Assembly: GCF_018831695.1 (NCBI RefSeq)
Contig: NC_056707.1
Coordinates: 16,314,039 to 16,378,038 of the forward strand
Length of the DNA stretch: 64,000 bases
From: Puntigrus tetrazona
Taxonomy: Eukaryota > Chordata > Actinopteri > Cypriniformes > Cyprinidae
Direction: 5' to 3'
Position 1 is the stretch's first letter; every line of letters begins with the position of its first letter. Below, in pieces: positions 38,701 through 51,465 of the stretch. Below the pieces are notes generated by a model. It saw only the letters and a program-made list of their open reading frames with translations. It searched no databases and had not been told where the DNA came from. The translations under genes and the position numbers were made by a program.

Positions 38701-40139
38701 GCAGGGGAAGAACGCTGGTGTTTTGTGACAGCTGGTATCTGTTACAGTGAGCAAGAGATGATGGTGTAGGTGTAGGGTTTCTCCTGTGGAAGATAACTCC
38801 TGAGACAGCATGTGTGCATGGGTACCTGCAGGACACCTGACAGCTCAGGGAAACATGGCCACACTGTACAGAGGATGTTCAGCATTGTACTAAAATTATA
38901 CTCGTTGCACATTAGACAAAGGGTCTGTGTGTATGTACTGTGTCAATATGTGTAACTAAGGTCAATTTATAAAACAGCTGAATAAACGGAATGACCTCTG
39001 CTGTAACAAGCAATGAATGTGTCAGTTTAATGAAGAATGTTAAATGCGTGCTTAGGTCTTGATTAATGTTCACATTACCCACGCCATAAAGACAGAGACG
39101 TGTCAACTCATCTAGTGTTTCAAAGAGAGAAGTAAATACGGGCACTAGAGGTACAAAACAGAGAACAAGAGATAGGCGGAACTTACGTTCCAAAAAAAAA
39201 GTGCTGTGTCGAGCTTGGGAGTGTGTCGTTTATTATCTATTAATCTAAATTAATCTAAATAGCTCATCAAAATAAAAGTAGTGTTAAGTGTATTTTAGCT
39301 AAATGTTGTAACAGTAGTTTAAAAAAAAAAACTTTTACAAATACTTGATGAATTGCATCAAATGTGCATTGGTTTTACTAAAACATTCATGTGTGGCCTC
39401 GTAAGAGAGTTTAACAATCACAGATGGGAAATTAAAAAAAAATGTTTTATTAATTATCAACAATGTCTTGTGCTTTTGTTAAACTGTATTGTGCAAAAAG
39501 GCACATAATTAACCCAAGAACTCGCTCCCACAGACCTGCACTCTATGGTAGAATTAGCTGATATTAAACCATAAGTGATAAAGGGGTTGACTGATTGTGT
39601 TCACTGACAGAGCAGTAGAGATTTCATTAGAGTGAGATGTAAATCTAGATGATGAAGACGCTGACATCAGTCCAACACTTGAGTTTCAACTGCTCCAGAC
39701 CGAATATCATCTTCTAAATCGCTTGCCATCTAGGCGAAGAAAGGAGAAAAAATAGGGTTTGAATAAAAACCCACTCAAACGGCTAATTCAAAAAGGAAAT
39801 GCAACTAAAAGAAAAGGAAATCTGCATCTCAGAAGCTAATTTTACAAAGATTACAGCCACTGGAGCCACAATGGAGACCGGATGATCTGTGGTAGCTAAT
39901 GCAGAGGTTGTAAAGAAGGCCTTCAGAGAGAAATTACACTGCTCCGGCTCTCCATAGCACATTCAGGAAGCCTTGGAGGAGTGCAGCTGCACGACAGAGC
40001 CACCAGTGCATCACACTCATCTGCTCTGTGAACAATTGCATTGACCTGAGTCAGACAAGTGACAAACACAAACAGAAAAACACAAGCAAATACTTGGAGG
40101 ATAAAAACCCAATAATAATAAAAATAAAATAATAATAAT

Positions 40140-40142
<3 letters not shown>

Positions 40143-40190
<48 letters not shown>
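40143..40190. repeat. (AC)n microsatellite
   Basis: 24 AC units. Confidence 0.97.
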
Positions 40191-40192
<2 letters not shown>

Positions 40193-43100
40193 ATATGCAC
40201 TTATAATAAATAAATGTTCACAATGCATGGTGTACTGTGATGATTAGCTCTCACACTGGACACATAGAGTAAAAAAAAATAAAATTTTTAAATCTATTCT
40301 GGTGGCAATAAATGATTAGAATTGAAAGTGCACTGAACAATCACAAACAGTCGATAATGTAAAGGCAACATCACAGAAAAAAGAAGAATGATATTTCAAG
40401 CCCTTAATGCTCAGCCGTAACAAATCAAAATACAATGTCAGCCTGGTCACAAGCAGCTGAGGCCGCCCACATGTGTGTGAGAGGCCTTTAGAGACAGGCA
40501 TGCTGTGGCAGGTGAGTTATGTGCATCATACAACCCTGTCAGTCCAGCTTAAAATTAAAGACCCTCAGTCCAGAATCCCCATCCATCCCAGGAACGTGAT
40601 TTAAAGAACGTCCCTCCATGCTCTTACAAAGGGAGTTCATCACAAAAGGAGGTCAGTATTGTAAATGTCATGTGTTTTACAGCATGCTTGTCCATGGCCC
40701 AGTGATTGGATATAATAGCCTTCAGCGAAGTGGAGAAACGGGAGGGCTGTGAGCTACATGTTGCGGTATTTCTGCCCCCCCCCCCTTGCATTTCTGACAA
40801 TTCACGACAATCAACACGCACATACCACCCACTTTCTTGCTGCAAACAAAACACACACTGGAGAACTGAGGGGCTGTGGAGACTGCTTTTGCTGACTGCT
40901 CTATTTATGCTGCCGGTACAAACAGTCAAGAGACTGAGCAGCTCTGTTCCAAGAGAGCTGCCTCGCTGTCTACATAGACATATACCTTCCCAGGCTATCT
41001 CATAATAATCAAAACGGGACAGCAATGCCATTTAAGCTGTCCGAAACGAGCAATGAGAAAAGCACTTTTTGAATGAAGGTAATAAGAGAGTGGTCTAGCA
41101 TTTACCTACATAGTGTAACATGCTATTCCACTTTTTCAGCTGCCTCGGTTTTTTCTTCATTCATTTTTCCCATAAGGATTTAAAAAGTCTTTGTTAAATA
41201 GTCAAGAACCAAACCATCCAGCCATCATTTTGAGCTCATCACTGTACATTCTTGGATTGCCTTTCCATGAAATTATCAAGTTTAAGCCTTCAGAAACAAA
41301 CCTACATTACAGTACGATAACGGAAAAGCCAGTTCATGAGGGCAAAGCAGAATGAGAGTTTCTAGACTGCTATCGCTCACAGCAGACATCTTTAATGCTT
41401 GGCAGATGATGCTGGGAATGCAACAAGTCACAAGCCTTAATATCAAGCACGCATACGCAAACAAATTTAGACACTTTTCGAATAGTGGACAAAACATTAG
41501 CTCATGTCCGTGGCAGTCAAAAACCCTGCAGCAGAAGAATAATACAGCATAGCTCCATCCAAGGAAGGAAAAAAACCAAATCAAACCTTACTTCAGAGAA
41601 GAGAGCAAACATTTGGGAAATGAAGCCTAAGTGAATTTCATTAGCATATTTCAGCAGAATAAAGCAGCTCATTTCACTTCTCCTCCCCTTAGTCTCTTAT
41701 CGTCAGACTGTTGAGCGCAGGCACTCAGCAGCACACACGCAGCCCTACAGAAAAGAGATATCACATGCATCATGGGACAGGTGCTCCATACAAACACGTG
41801 CATCAGCTCTCTTTACTCTCATAATGGCATGAAAACAAACAGAAGGGCATTTAAAAACTGCACCGCTCTAACAGTGGTTACAGTGAAAAGAAGACCACCT
41901 AGTGTACAGATTACATGGTGTCAGATCACAAGTCACTGGTAAAAAGGTTTTGTCTCTTCGGACAAATGCAATGGTTATATACGTGTTCACTGAATATGCA
42001 CCAGTATAAAACCACCACAGATTTTAACCTAAAAAACAAACAAACCGAATCCCAACCCATGGATATATTTAGAATAACTTGTGCTCCAATTTCGATTTGC
42101 TGCCACAGTATTGTTCTGAACGCAGAGTTCAGAAGTCTCTCAAGCTCACCAGAGCTGCATTTAATCAAAACAGTAAAACAGTAATATCGTTAATTACTAT
42201 TACAATTAAAGTTAACTGTTTCTATGGCGATATCGTTTAAACGTTTGGTGCAACCTGCACCAAAACAGGCTCGACCGAGTATGTCTCTGGTCTCTGATTC
42301 TTATAAAAGACTTCTTCAGCTACTTCTCCTAGAACACTTTTACATAGCAACTTAATTGCCCATTGTAAGCATAATGGGTTTTTTTTAGAAAGCAACAGCA
42401 TTACAATTTAATAATAAAATTCTTGTTCGTGTAATTGAACTATTACTAACTATATAAAATGCATAAAAGACATGAGTAACAACCAGAAGGGTGACATATT
42501 CATAATAACACTAGTAGGCTAACCGCTACAAAAAATATAGACACATAGGTGGGTTTTCTGTTTTTTACTTTTTCTGATTATTTAGAGGCCTTAGAAATGT
42601 GAAACAGTAGGCTTTAGGGTTAATTTGGTCTCAAATGTGAGTCAGAAGAAGAGAAATCTTGCAGTTCACGTAAATCTCTCTGCTAGTTTTAAGTGGGCGA
42701 GATGTGTCTGCAGGGGCTTTGTCAAGCATCCTGACTGGCTAAGCCATAAGCTTGACATGCAAAGACTTTAATAACACACAGTCTGACTTAAAAATCAAAC
42801 AATATACTGTTATGCAGTCTCAAAGAGACATTTTCTCAAGATAGAGTAGAACTTTCTACTAAAAAAAAAAAAAAAAAAAAGTTTAAAAAAAGTAAATATT
42901 AAAGATGTCTATAAGAACATATTCTCAACATTCGGCCCGACTGTGAACGATTCCTCCAAGGTAATGTGCCGTTTTCCTTGTCTCTTTGTTCTGCTCTGTT
43001 CTGACAATCTCCTTTCATTGGCAGTTTAAGAAAAAACAATACGTTGGCAGCATCACAGGAAGAGGCAATTGTTCAAAGACATGTGCTCGCCCCCGCAAAC

Positions 43101-44651
43101 TCACACTGGAGAGATCCAAGCAATAATAAACCGCCAATCCACAGAGGTACAGGGCAATAACCAAACACCTGTTTAGCTCGCAGTGGGGAAAAGACCTGCC
43201 CTGTCTGACAGTGCAACTTTCTGATGGACGGCAAGACCTGATCTCAGGTCAGATGAAGCTTCGTAAACTAGCGCCGTCTCAGCACTGCCTCAAGAGCATC
43301 TTGGTTTTCAGCAGAAAACCAACAACCTGTGAGGTGAGCAAATCTAAACTGATGTAAGATCAGAGTGACGAGTTGTTAAACAAGAGAAAGCCAAAGCAGA
43401 GGCGGAAGTCATGGCGTTTGAGCTCTAGAGCAAGAGTGTATACACATAAAGAGCGAGGGAGCCGGAGACAGGCAGAGAGCAGGGGACAGCAGACAGACAG
43501 GCGGATGGATGCTCCAGGCGCTCCCCAGGGGTCTCTGGCAGAGCAGACAGCAACCTTAGCTTCCATTAGAGCTGCGTCACTCTGCACCTTTCCTCCTAGA
43601 CAGCGCTAATGATTTCCTGTCAGCGCTGGCCAATACACACACACACACATACAACTACATGCACTGTAGAAAGCACTTACCGCAGCAAATAACTGAAGAT
43701 GATACATACAGTATGCTAGGACGGTGAGCATTTTCAAACTTAATTTCCGCAGACAACAAGAAGCGGAAGAGATACTCGGTTTTCATTGAATTTTCCTGGC
43801 CATGAAAATACAATACATTGGCAAAACAAGCTAGTTTCTAAATTACTGGCAACATTTGCAGACAAACAGGATTCCCATTTTGCAAATACATATAATCTAA
43901 CATAGGCCTGAAAATACAAGTATACTAAGATACTAAATATTGTATTTCATATACATGAATTTGAAATACTGCCCATCCCTTTCAAGGATGCAAGTCATAC
44001 TGGTACACTTCAATTAGGGCACGGAAACAATAAACAAAAGAATAGATGTCTGCACACTGAAATTATATCTCCAGAAATTGAAAAAAAGCTAAACCTTTTG
44101 CCCAGCCAGAAGTCATTATTTATATTTTCTTTGCATTCAAAAAGCAATTATCTATCAAGTCTTCCTGATCCATAAACAAACTCAAAACCAACATGTGTGT
44201 GCTGCTCTATTTGTGCCGATGCCGTCTCTCCTTTTCTCCTCTGCCTGCTGGTCCTCTAGTGGCCAGCTGGTGTCAGCAGCTCTTTATTGAGAGCAGCTGC
44301 CACATCAGGTACCTGTGCCAGCTGGGCACATCGCCCTGTTGGCCACAGCTGCCACAGCTAATCAGAAAGCACTGCTGCCAGGGCAAAGCTTGATGGAGCA
44401 GGCGTGGAGAGATCTGTTGTCCGTGCGGCTAGGAGCCCCGGGCTGCCCAATGCAATGCCTGCTGTGCTTCTCTCCGCGGTGGGCAGAGAACACAAGATCA
44501 ATACAGCCTCCAGCTGGCATCAACAACCTCAGTGGCGGGGTGTAGATTAAACACTGACGCCCAACTGGTATGGACTGGTTTAACAATACAAATCAGTAAA
44601 GCTAATGGAGAAAAGCGGTGGATTAGCTTTAGTGCAACGCCCAAAGAAGTC

Positions 44652-44708
44652 AAAAAAAAAAAAAAAAAATAAATAAATAAATATATATATATACACATAT
44701 ATATATAT
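44652..44708. repeat. A-run followed by (AAAT)n and (AT)n
   Basis: About 18 A, three AAAT units and AT repeats. This could be a decayed retroposon tail, but no SINE body was recognised next to it. Confidence 0.7.
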
Positions 44709-45550
44709 GAATCTTTGAGTGAATATAATGAGAAAGAATTCATTTATGTCCTCTATTTGCCCTATTACATTATGGAAGTGTCATGGCGGACGCTGTGGGT
44801 GATAAGCAGTAAGTCTGTCCAGGATTCCGTGCCAGTGTAACAGATTTAAAGGGAACAGGAAGTGAGAGAAAGAGAGATAAAGAGAGACGGCCCACTCCAC
44901 TGGCAATCAGAGACAGGTAATCTGTCTCAACCCTTCTCAATGTAATCAGACTCAAACGTTCAATTCTTGATCTCCTGCTGCACTCAGCAAGAGAAACTGA
45001 GTAGAAGATTAAAAAAGACATCATGACACTGAGCAACAACCTGAATGCTCACACCCTTCAGGGTTTAAAACGGCCACAAAGCTTCTCAAGAACATTATAT
45101 ACCCCCCGAATCAAAAGAATAAAAATGTATTATACTTTACACACTGGGGGTGTCACAATATATTAGTATGATAACCATGATATTAAGAAAATGAAATGAC
45201 TGAAATAGTTTTAGTACTATATGAGAGTATTGTAAATCGTACAGGACCCGTAATTATCCGGTGTGTAGCTACTACTGCCACACACTTTACTCACACCTGA
45301 TAAAACAAGTGAGGGAGGGTTTTTTATGATTCTGTAAAAAAGACAGACACCTCAGTCTGCAAAAAAGTGCCGATCAATAGTAAGGTCTTTTTTATAAGTG
45401 TACAGTTAAATAGAGAATTCCAAATGAAAGTGAGCACCCCTATGCCCTTTTCCCTTCAAGTGTGTTCTTTGAAGCATTACCTCTTGTATACGCGGTTGGA
45501 ACTCTCTTGGGAAAGGTACTGACCAAATTAAAAATTCTTGCATGTGTTCT

Positions 45551-45636
45551 ACTGAAGAAACAAAGTCACCTTGGATGTCCTGGGGGGTAAGCAGATAAAC
45601 ATCGAATTTTCATTTTTGGGTGAACTATCGCTTTAA
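45551..45636 (+). repeat. Half of a palindromic cyprinid MITE
   Basis: Ends with ATTTTCATTTTTGGGTGAAC then TATCGCTTTAA, the characteristic end of a very common foldback repeat in cyprinids. Related fragments are at 52440-52495, 54259-54300 and 63868-63958. Only the right half is clear here. Confidence 0.7.
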
Positions 45637-45980
45637 TGGCCCTCCGGAAGGCTCCTTCTTGAAGGGATTCAGGTGTTTATTTTCATTTGGAACGCATCTA
45701 CAAATGGCATTCCCTTCACAAAGTGCCCTTCAAGAGCACAAAAAAGCCTTTTGAATTCACCTTAGGGCTGGGCGATAATTCGATAACGATAATTTTCACG
45801 ATATAAATTTTCTCGATAACACGATAATGACAGTTCGATAAGCGCTCGATAATGTTTACGCGACTATACGTGAACGCAGCGCGCGACGCATTTTGCAGCC
45901 TGCGCTTCTGGATGCCACACGCAGTGTTAGTACTATACAGCCATACAGTGTCAGTTGCACGTGTTGGAGGAGTAAGAAAA

Positions 45981-46867
45981 ATGAGCGACAGTGAAGAAAA
46001 TGCACCGTCCACGACTAGCTCCGCAGGTCACAGACTTAGTTGACAAGAAAGGTCACTCAACTTCAGTAGTCTGGAGCTATTTTGGTTTTTTGCAATCCGA
46101 CACAAAACAGAGCGACGTGCACTGCAAACTGTGCAGACGACTCGTGCCATCAAAACAGGCAACACCACAAACCTCTTTCATCATTTAAAACAACGTCACC
46201 CTTCAGAATACGAAGATGCAAAGAAATTACAGACCCAAACAAGTGTTGGTAAACGTCGTGGACCATCTACAAGCATCAGCGCAACTACCCAGCAGAGTCT
46301 CATGTCGTCATTTTTCAAAGCCGTGCCTTATGAGAAAAAACAAAAGACATGGAGACATCACAAAAGCAGTTGCATATTGCATTGCAAAAGACATGCTTCC
46401 CATTAGTCTTGTTTCGAAAATGAAGGATTTAAGAATCTTATCCACGTTCTTGACCCCAGATACGAACTACCGGCCGAAAAACATTTCGCTGTGAGACAGC
46501 GCTTCCACGGCTATATACTGAGTGTAGGGAGACGGTAGAGCGGCATCTGCAAAATGTACAATTCTTCGCTACTACTTCGGATATATGGTCCAGTCGCACA
46601 TCGGAGCCTTATCTGAGCCTTACAGTTCATTTTATAGACGAAGACTGGAATCTTCAGAGCAAATGCCTTCAAACAGCTTATTGTCCTGAAGATCATACAG
46701 GTGAAGTTATTGCCCAAGGAATGACTGAAGCACTCACCTCCTGGGGCTGAGTGAAACCAGACAAGTATGTATCACAACTGATAGTGGTGCAAACATGGTA
46801 AAAGCTGCATCGCTCAATAAATGGACACGACTTCAGTGTTTTGGACATCGACTACACTTGGCTATTG
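45981..46867 (+). pseudogene. hAT transposase exon 1 (BED finger and first half of catalytic core), frameshifted
   Basis: Starts at ATGAGCGACAG. Going through three frames one reads VVWSYFGF, HCKLCRRLVPSK and, after a shift near 46157, a TTNLFHHLKQRHPSEY finger (two cysteines, then histidines: a ZBED-type BED finger). GDITKAVAYCIAKDMLPISL follows after a shift near 46340. Later come LIHVLDPRYELP-like text, FFATTSDIWSSRTSEPYLSL with the first catalytic aspartate, then after TGA in a short shift near 46748 CITTDSGANMVKAASL with the second aspartate and CFGHRLHLAIG. Further shifts lie near 46025 and 46440-46500. The exon ends at GCTATTG with a GTAAGC donor. This is a BED-finger hAT transposase of the ZBED1/ZBED4-like type; at least five breaks make it a pseudogene. 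Confidence 0.88.
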
Positions 46868-47768
46868 GTAAGCATTAGTCTCCGTATTCCATCTAATAAC
46901 AAAAAAGTTATAGAAATAATAATAATGCAACAACGAATCGATTAAATCGATTAAAATTGATTACTAAAAGTAGTAACTTTTTGGGAGTAACGTTAACTTA
47001 TGAATTTACGTGCTGAATCTTGCGTTGTGTGTTAAAATTTTGAATTAAAACGGAAAAATAAAATAAAAGGGATACATCTGTCATACAGCGTTATTGTGGC
47101 TGCGTGTGTCACGTGACAAACATGACGGCGTAGCCATGGAAACATTAAAGGTGAACGTTCTAAAATTACGGTCGCCTAAAAATTCACTCCTACACTGCAA
47201 AAAGCTTTTTTACTTAGTAATTTTGTCTCGTTTCCAGTCCAAATATATTAAAAAAAATCTTAAATCAAGATTACTAGACAAGAAAAAATGGCATGAGAAA
47301 ATTAAGAGATGCTTAAAACTTCTGTTTGAGATGCTTTAAATTCTTTTTTGGAGTGCACTTTCTAAAGATTTTAGTTCTGTTTGAATAAAAATTAATGCTT
47401 TAATTGTTTTTTTGTTTTTATCCAATTGATCGATTAACAAAAAATAATCGACTGACTAATCGATTATTAGAATAATTGTTAGTTGCAGCCCCAGTTGTAT
47501 TATTGATGTGTTCTTAAATGTTAATGATTACAAGAAAGAAGCCATATTTAAAACTGAAATGCATAATTTAGCCTAAATATTTAATGTGGAGTAGTAGTAG
47601 TAATGATGCTGATATAAAAAGCTAATTTATATAGTGCTGATGGCCTTGTGCTGCTCAATTGTTGCTACAGTATATTATATATATTTTTCTTTACATATTG
47701 TGGATACATTTGAAAAAATATTGTGTTGAAAAAGACAAAGTAAGTATCTATTTCCATTCCTTCCTCAG
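46868..47768 (+). other. Intron of the hAT transposase gene, carrying a nested MITE
   Basis: Starts with GTAAGC and ends with a pyrimidine-rich tract and CTCAG. Most of it is the insertion at 46926-47493. Confidence 0.75.
46926..47493. mobile_element. Nested hAT-like MITE
   Basis: The left end GCAACAACGAATCGATTAAA and the right end, read in reverse, GGGGCTGCAACTAACAATTA are diverged inverted ends. AATCGATT-type motifs occur near both ends. Interior words such as GTCACGTGACAAACATGACG and GCGTAGCCATGGAAAC match a widespread fish element as I recall it. It inserted into the transposase intron. Confidence 0.65.
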
Positions 47769-48791
47769 AGAAAGCGGGAAGGACAAGAGGGTGGAACGAG
47801 CTGTCGGGCTGTGTAAAAAGTAGTGGCTGCCTTCTCTTTCTCTTGGAAAAGAAAAGAGACCTTGTGACTGCTCAGGAAGAACTTAAACTGCCCAGACACA
47901 AGATGGTGACAGAATCACCTACCAGGTGGGGCTCACGCCAAAAGATGGTGGCCAGGGTGATTGAACAGCACAAGGCTATCAGTCAGGTACTCACTGCTGA
48001 CAAGAAAACCAGACACTTGGTGCCTACCTGGCAGGACATTGACGTTTTGGAGTCAATAAATGAGGGCTTGAAACCACTTCTTGAGTTCACAGATTCACTG
48101 TCTGGTGAATCTTATGTGAGTGTGTCCTACCTTAAGCCTGTGCTGCACCTCTTCAAAACAGAGGTCCTGAAACATTCTGATGATGACACACAGCTCACAA
48201 AGGACATAAAGACAGTAGTCATAGACTATCTCAGTGAGAAGTATGATGAGGAGATAACAGATGAACTGCTTGATATGGCATCCTTGGTTGATCCGCGCTT
48301 CAAGACTCAATATATCAGGCCAGAGAAAATTGAGGGAATCAAACAAAGAGCAGTTTCTGAGATTCTGAATATGGAAGGAGACCAAGGTCCATCCACTTCA
48401 CAAGCTTCATACAGAACAGAAGAAATGGAGGCAGAGGGGGGAGCTGCTGCAGCTGTTCCTGCCAAGAAGCAGAGGAAGTCACTTGGCAGTTTTTAAGAGG
48501 CCATCCCCAGCAACACAGGACTCACTGACATGCAGGTAGTGGAGATGGAGCTGGAGCACTACCTCATGGCTCCAGATGCAGACAGTGAAACAGAACCCTG
48601 GATTGGTGGAAGATGTATGACAAAAATTTCCAAAAGTAAGCCAACTAGCAAGGCGTTACTTGTGTATCCCTGCTACCAGCTCCCCTTCCGAGAGGCTTTT
48701 TAGTACTGGAGGAAACATTGTGACCTGTCATAGAGCAGCTTTAAAACCTGAGACTGTAGACAGACTTGTCTTTCTTGCACGTAACTTGTAG
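47769..48791 (+). pseudogene. hAT transposase exon 2 (C-terminal core and hATC domain), frameshifted
   Basis: After a TTCCTCAG acceptor the peptide KDKRVERAVGLCKK is followed by a one-base shift (VVAAFSFSW), another shift, and then a long clean frame (47843-48496). That frame carries KMVTESPTRWGSRQKMVARV, DIDVLESINEGLKPLLEFTD, VSVSYLKPVLHLF, DMASLVDPRFK and an acidic/alanine-rich linker. A shift near 48496 leads to YLCIPATSSPSERLFSTGG, NIVTCHRAALKPETVDRLVF and a stop at 48789-48791. SPSERLFSTGG with the following helix is the hAT C-terminal dimerisation domain and includes the catalytic-glutamate region. The family assignment is firm; the copy is broken. Confidence 0.9.
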
Positions 48792-50530
48792 GGAAATGTC
48801 TTTGGCTGTTGAAAACTTGAGCAGTAAATGCTGAAAAATGGTTAAGATTGTTCTTTTGTTTATTATTTTTTTATTTATATTGTCAGACAGCTCAAACATT
48901 TTACAAAATGTGTTAAATCAGCTGCACAAAGGGATTGGCATGCTGAAAAGATTTGTCTATTCTCATTTTTTGTTGGAAGATAAATATACTTAATCACTTT
49001 AACTCTACATTTACAGTCAGAGCCATGTTACAAATGTTGTATAATTTTACAGTTCTTATTTTTTTATAAAAACGTTTTATATATTCTATTAATATTAATA
49101 ATATTATTCTATTGATGTTGATGTAACTAGTAATATTCAAATCTGTATCTACCTCAATTGATCATTGTTTGAAAATTATTTGTCATGTTCTGACAATAAA
49201 CTATAAATAATAATTAATTGTCTGGTTTTTCTTTTATTCAGGAGAAAAAACCTGCCTTTAAAATCGCTAGATATAAAGATTTGACATTTATCGTGATAAT
49301 TATCGATATCGATTGATAAGGAAAAAATTATCGTGATAATTTTTTTGCCATATCGCCCAGCCCTAATTCACCTATAGTTAAAAAGTAATTGTATTTTTTT
49401 TTTTTTATCTATATATAGATATTAAGATAACACTATTTTTTCCACAATAACTGTGCAGTGAAAATTTTATATCATGACACATATATTTTGCAAGAATATG
49501 AGTTATTTAATTCACTTCTTAAACATACTTTTAGAGCCACTTTTATAAAGTAATTTTTTCATGTCAAAAAGCACTTACATTAAACAGTTTAAAAATGTAT
49601 AAGAAACTACATCTGTTTTTTTTGTTGGCTATTCATTGTGTGTTACAGTATAATGAATAAGATCTCAAACCAGCCTCTACTAACCTGGAGGCAAAGCCGT
49701 TACATTTTACAGCTTCATTAAACAAGCCCTATTAGAGGTCATGTCTGGGTGAGGACCAAAGGCTCAAAGTGCTTATCAGCTCACCGGGAGGCTGATTGAC
49801 CACTCGATGACATCTAATCACACTTCAAACTCTCGTGCCTTGTTACTAAGAGAAAAAAAGAGAACTTGCTGCTGTTAATACTGCACTGTGGCCACTCCAG
49901 TTCATTATTTCTATACAATACTTCATCGGTTGTCCAGCCCCACAGCTGCTCCTCTTTTACATGCGGCTATGAGGTCAGGCAATTTTGTGCTTCTGTACGT
50001 TTGTGGTGTAAATGTACAAGAACAGAAGCATAAAAATACACTCACACTGAATCTAAAAAAACAATAGCAATAATACAGAATAAGTATATGTGCCTAAACG
50101 TGACAGATAGCATATACGCATGTGTGTGTGTGACCTGTCTCTCCATGAAACAAACACACAGTCTGTATTACCCTATAAAGCCTCCCCCAAAGAATATTTA
50201 TTAGACGTGGGGCTCCATTTCAAGCATTACCATCCGTCTGCTCCCGCCCTGCTGACACTCTAATCACATTCCCAGCCCTCTACCACCTTTACCACTCTTC
50301 ACTGCAAACCTGTTTCCTTTCTTCTTTGGAAGAAGGCCAGAGGAACAGCATTTCATCCTGCGCCGAGGCCTGTGCTTCAAACACGCTCAGTGTGTGTATT
50401 TGGCTCAGTTATCGGCACAAGCAAGAGGTTTGACTCAGCACTTTTACCACACGTTCACCGTTTTTACCGCTATCCTGTATTAATCTTTAACCTTACAAAT
50501 CCCATTACATCTGTCCTCCTGTTGTACGCA

Positions 50531-50533
<3 letters not shown>

Positions 50534-50584
<51 letters not shown>
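50534..50584. repeat. (GT)n microsatellite
   Basis: About 25 GT units. Confidence 0.97.
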
Positions 50585-50586
<2 letters not shown>

Positions 50587-51139
50587 TGAGAAAACGACAC
50601 TGGCTGCTTTCCCAAAATCTAGTAAGCTGTCAACCTTTTGATGCATCATAGGTTTATTAATTTAAAAAAAACTGTCTAGCTCAGAAGCTCACTAGGTTTT
50701 GAAATGTAGCTGACGCTGTCCGATCTCCTAGAGAGATAAAATTAGGAAGGCACAGATCAAATCAGTGATGCAGTATGTGTGACGGCTACAAGAGAGTCAT
50801 GATGCCCTGCGGTCGTTCTCTGCTCCCAGAAGACTTATGCACAATGTTCCTCAACGTGTATTCAACATAGACCTAGATTACACTCCACTGGATTTATAAC
50901 AAGACACTTTCTCTACAATGAATATATTTGTCACATTCTATGTTCCAGTATGGTTCGAGGGTTACACATACCTGTTGAAGTAATGTATATTACAGTATAT
51001 TTTAAATGACATATAGGCCTAGTAGAAATCACAGTTACACTAATGTTTAAAGATTTTTTTTTTACATTTACATTTCATTGTTCAAGTCTCTTACGCTCAC
51101 TTTGGCTGCATTTATGTATCACTTATATAGTAATGGCAA

Positions 51140-51465
51140 GAAATACTAATACAATTTAAAATCTAAATGTTTCTGTCTTTTAATAACTTCATTTATTCCT
51201 GAAATGGCAAAGCTGAATTTTCTGCCTCATTTCTCCAGCCTTCACTGACCTGAAATCACTCAAGTAACATTTTGACTGCAGTGTTAAAAACAGCCGTGCT
51301 GCCTAGTGTTTTTGAGAATACAGTGATACATTGTTTTTTCAGGATTCCATGATGAATAGAAAGTTAATTCTGTAAATTTTGATCAACTGAGCTCTTGCTA
51401 AATAAATGGATTTCTGTTCAGAAGAAAAAAGATGACCCAAACTTTCAAATGTAGCCAAAGTCAAA
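51140..51465 (+). repeat. Longest copy of the dispersed fish repeat in this window
   Basis: Ordered words CATTTATTCCTGAAATGGC, AAAGCTGAATTTTCTGCC, CATTTCTCCAGCCTTCACTG, AACAGCCGTGCTGCCTAGTG, GATACATTGTTTTTTCAGG, GATGAATAGAAAGTT and GACCCAAACTTTCAAATG run from body to end. Shorter copies are at 11990, 18500, 22680 (reverse) and 36020. I know this as a widespread fish repeat but give no family name. Confidence 0.65.

Larger units (their letters stand above)
34426..45754 (-). other. cask: CASK intron 1, proximal part
   Basis: No CASK exon 1 was recognised. It contains repeat fragments (36020-36115, 37785-37850, 45551-45636), a polypurine stretch (38520-38700), an AC microsatellite (40143-40190), A-runs (42860-42880, 44652-44669) and a relatively GC-rich block at 44200-44540 with no recognisable protein. 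Confidence 0.7.
45763..49365 (+). mobile_element. hAT-superfamily DNA transposon, full length, 3603 bp
   Basis: Both ends carry TAGGGCTGGGCGATA in inverted orientation, and the element is flanked by perfect 8-base direct repeats ATTCACCT (45755-45762 and 49366-49373), the hAT hallmark. The left end holds a cluster of CGATAA motifs and the right end matching TTATCG/ATCG motifs. Inside is a plus-strand transposase gene of two exons (45981-46867 and 47769-48791) with a BED zinc finger, an RNase H-like core and a C-terminal hAT dimerisation domain. The frame is broken several times, so this copy is probably not autonomous. The intron contains another MITE. Confidence 0.93.

Noticed and set aside
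38383..38836. Two overlapping minus-strand frames of 129 and 142 codons
   Set aside because: They lie opposite a polypurine tract, whose pyrimidine-rich complement lacks stop codons. The peptides are low-complexity Ser/Leu/Phe/Pro.
40624..41031. 135-codon minus-strand frame
   Set aside because: No motif, no splice context, Cys/Ser-rich mixed composition; consistent with chance.
43660..43700. Possible CASK exon 1 donor (GCGGTAAGTGC on the minus strand)
   Set aside because: The sequence before it does not encode the expected CEVIGK end of exon 1.
45716..46012. 98-codon minus-strand frame across the hAT left end
   Set aside because: It is a shadow of the transposon terminus and the transposase start.
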